Below, in pieces: positions 14,300 through 15,556 of a stretch of DNA of 15,556 bases. The stretch comes from an uncultured Dorea sp. Lineage in GTDB: Bacteria > Bacillota > Clostridia > Lachnospirales > Lachnospiraceae. The notes beneath the pieces are model-generated. The model was not told where the DNA came from and did not search any database. It worked only from the letters and a program-made list of their open reading frames with translations. The stretch spans positions 1 through 15,556 of the forward strand of contig CAJULU010000075.1 in the NCBI GenBank assembly GCA_910587575.1, given 5' to 3'. The position numbers and the translations under genes were made by a program. The stretch's first letter is position 1. Each line of letters begins with the position of its first letter.

Positions 14300-14331
14300 G
14301 TCACTGAGATGTCACTTTCATTTGTTATAAT
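14300..14331 (+). promoter_or_regulatory. promoter with GTCACT direct repeats before the ABC genes
   Basis: The exact hexamer GTCACT occurs at 14300-14305 and 14311-14316, 11 bp apart, which is the spacing used by OmpR-family dimers. A perfect TATAAT (14326-14331) follows. The position expected for a -35 box (14303-14308, ACTGAG) has no match to TTGACA, as in promoters that need an activator. The ATPase ribosome site AGGAGG (14346-14351) lies downstream. The likely binder is the regulator encoded at 12345-13016. Confidence 0.65.
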
Positions 14332-14361
14332 ATAAAAAAACAAACAGGAGGATTTGACAAT

Positions 14362-15042
14362 ATGGAAACACTAAGGTGTATCGGTATCGAAAAAGTATTT
14401 GGAAAAGGTGATAATCAAGTCACTGCTTTAAATGGAATCAGCCTGTCTATTGAAAAAGGTGATTTTGTCGCAATTATCGGGGCATCTGGCTCTGGAAAAT
14501 CAACGCTCCTGCATATTCTGGGCAGCGTGGACAAGCCGACATGCGGCACCGTAACAATTGACGGTGTTGACCTTAGCGGACTAAATGCTACGGATGCCGC
14601 AATTTTCAGAAGGAGAAAGGTTGGACTGGTTTACCAGTTTTACAATCTGATTCCCACTCTTACAGCAGAAAAAAACATCCTTATGCCCATGCTTCTTGAC
14701 AAAAGAAAGCCAGATTCGGATTACTTTAAAATGATTGTAAAGACATTGGGAATAGAGGACAAACTGGAAAGCCTGCCAGGCCAGCTATCTGGAGGACAGC
14801 AGCAGCGGGTCGCAATCGCAAGGTCTTTGATTTACCGCCCTGCCATCCTTTTTGCTGATGAACCGACAGGAAACCTTGACCAAAAAAATTCAAAGGAAAT
14901 TATTGACCTCCTGAAGCTGTCAAACCGGAATTTAAAACAGACAATACTCCTTATTACCCATGATGAAAAAATTGCATTGGAAGCTGACCGGATTGTGACC
15001 ATCGAAGACGGGCAAATTGTCAGCGACCAGAAGCGGAGGTAA
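14362..15042 (+). CDS. ABC transporter ATP-binding protein (MacB/BceA-like)
   Basis: The 226-residue ATPase has a full nucleotide-binding set: Walker A GASGSGKST (40-48), Q-loop Q92 in VYQFYNLIP, signature LSGGQ (142-146), Walker B ILFADE (162-167) and switch H200 in THDE. The VYQFYNLIPTLTAEKN segment is typical of the MacB/LolD/BceA group, which pairs with FtsX-like permeases to export or extract hydrophobic molecules such as antimicrobial peptides. AGGAGG stands 10 nt before the ATG. It has its own promoter with repeats likely bound by the neighbouring regulator, and the permease starts 5 nt after its stop. The exact substrate is not readable from sequence. Confidence 0.94.
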   Translation: METLRCIGIEKVFGKGDNQVTALNGISLSIEKGDFVAIIGASGSGKSTLLHILGSVDKPTCGTVTIDGVDLSGLNATDAAIFRRRKVGLVYQFYNLIPTLTAEKNILMPMLLDKRKPDSDYFKMIVKTLGIEDKLESLPGQLSGGQQQRVAIARSLIYRPAILFADEPTGNLDQKNSKEIIDLLKLSNRNLKQTILLITHDEKIALEADRIVTIEDGQIVSDQKRR

Positions 15043-15047
15043 ACGGC

Positions 15048-15556
15048 ATGTGGAAGGACTACTCCAAAAGCTATATTAAAAATAACCGTGCATCCAGTAT
15101 ATCTATTATGGCGGCGTCTTTTGCTGCTACAATGTTTTTATCGCTGTTATGCAGCATCGCTTACAATTTTTGGGCGTATGATGTTGAACAAATCATATTA
15201 GATGAAGGCGGCTGGCAGGGACGCATTGTTTGTGAAACATTCGGTTCAGATGATTTATCTATGATATGTCAATTTGCGAATGTAGAAAAAGCAGTCATTA
15301 ACGAGGAATTATGCCAAAGAGGGAAAGTAGCGGCGGATGTATATTTAAGAATCCCAGAATGATTTATCGTGATATGCCATTAATATCAGCACAGCTTGGG
15401 TTAAATGAAGATTCCGTCCAATACAACTCATTGCTCCTGTCCCGCTATTTTATACACGACCCAGAGGATAAGACACCGCCAATGCTTTTGGCACTGTATG
15501 TGGTGATACTGATTATTGTGGCAGTGTCGTTAATCTTAATTATCCGAGGCTCTTTT
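15048..15556 (+). pseudogene. FtsX-like ABC permease, frameshifted and cut by the window end
   Basis: The ATG at 15048 has GGAGG 8 nt upstream, within the end of the ATPase gene. The first 99 codons give a short inside start (MWKDYSKSYIKNN), one membrane helix (about 17-40) and the start of an outside domain. Codons 100-104 then run out of frame to a TGA at 15360-15362. In the +2 frame the protein continues without a stop to the window edge (IYRDMPLISAQLGL and on to a second helix, VVILIIVAVSLILII). Adding one T to the TTT at 15344-15346 joins the two parts as ADVYFKNPRMIYRDMP. This is either a true inactivating deletion, a slippage switch at a short run, or a sequencing error. A full permease would be several hundred residues; about 170 are visible. 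Confidence 0.85.

Noticed and set aside
1..15556. CRISPR array, insertion sequence, riboswitch, toxin-antitoxin pair
   Set aside because: No regularly spaced repeats, transposase motifs, known leader structures or paired small genes were seen by reading both strands.

Overview
The window looks like a chromosomal segment of a low-to-moderate-GC Gram-positive anaerobe, most likely a Lachnospiraceae/Clostridia gut bacterium. This rests on purine-rich ribosome sites (AGGAGG-like), a Csp-type S8 protease with an internal beta-rich insert, a small 'FGELGKKISD'-type coiled-coil protein, and a permease and histidine kinase of the kind recalled from that family. The assignment is made from recalled family resemblance and was not searched.

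Layout. Positions 1-150 hold two tRNAs (Pro-TGG, missing its first three bases, and Gly-TCC), followed on the + strand by a D-2-hydroxyacid dehydrogenase (215-1153) and a hairpin terminator between convergent genes. From 12079 down to 1227 ten genes run on the - strand. In order of transcription they are: a membrane-anchored SGNH hydrolase, an AlgI-like MBOAT O-acyltransferase, a DHHW/AlgX-like membrane-anchored protein, RluF, NAD-dependent DNA ligase, a divergent ClpX, a maltose-type O-acetyltransferase, then (after a hairpin covering a ribosome site) a Csp-like S8 protease, a coiled-coil protein and a divergent signal peptidase II. The first seven are packed with overlaps of 1, 29 and 53 nt and gaps of 61 nt or less, behind one very good sigma-70-type promoter at 12164-12192, so they probably form one long transcript. 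The first three form a coherent envelope acylation set: the MBOAT moves acyl groups across the membrane, and the DHHW and SGNH proteins act outside on a surface polymer. They share their transcript with RNA modification, DNA ligation and protein-unfolding genes.

At about 12.2 kb the sequence becomes visibly more AT-rich and the direction switches to +. A second clean promoter (12269-12297) starts an OmpR-family response regulator and a sensor kinase that overlap by 4 nt. They are followed by a separate promoter carrying two exact GTCACT repeats 11 bp apart, then an ABC ATPase and an FtsX-like permease. This is the layout of a peptide-sensing and detoxification module (Bce/Cpr-like, by inference), probably acquired separately from the flanking genes. 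The permease is frameshifted at a short T-run (15344-15346) and then leaves the window, so the module may be inactive unless the frameshift is a sequencing error or a switch.

The observations most worth a second look are the SGNH-MBOAT-DHHW set in one operon with RluF/LigA/ClpX, the ClpX lacking the RKH-loop motif, the divergent LigA active-site motifs, the hairpin that covers the protease's ribosome site, the direct-repeat operator, and the permease frameshift. No CRISPR array, insertion sequence, integrase or phage gene was seen.
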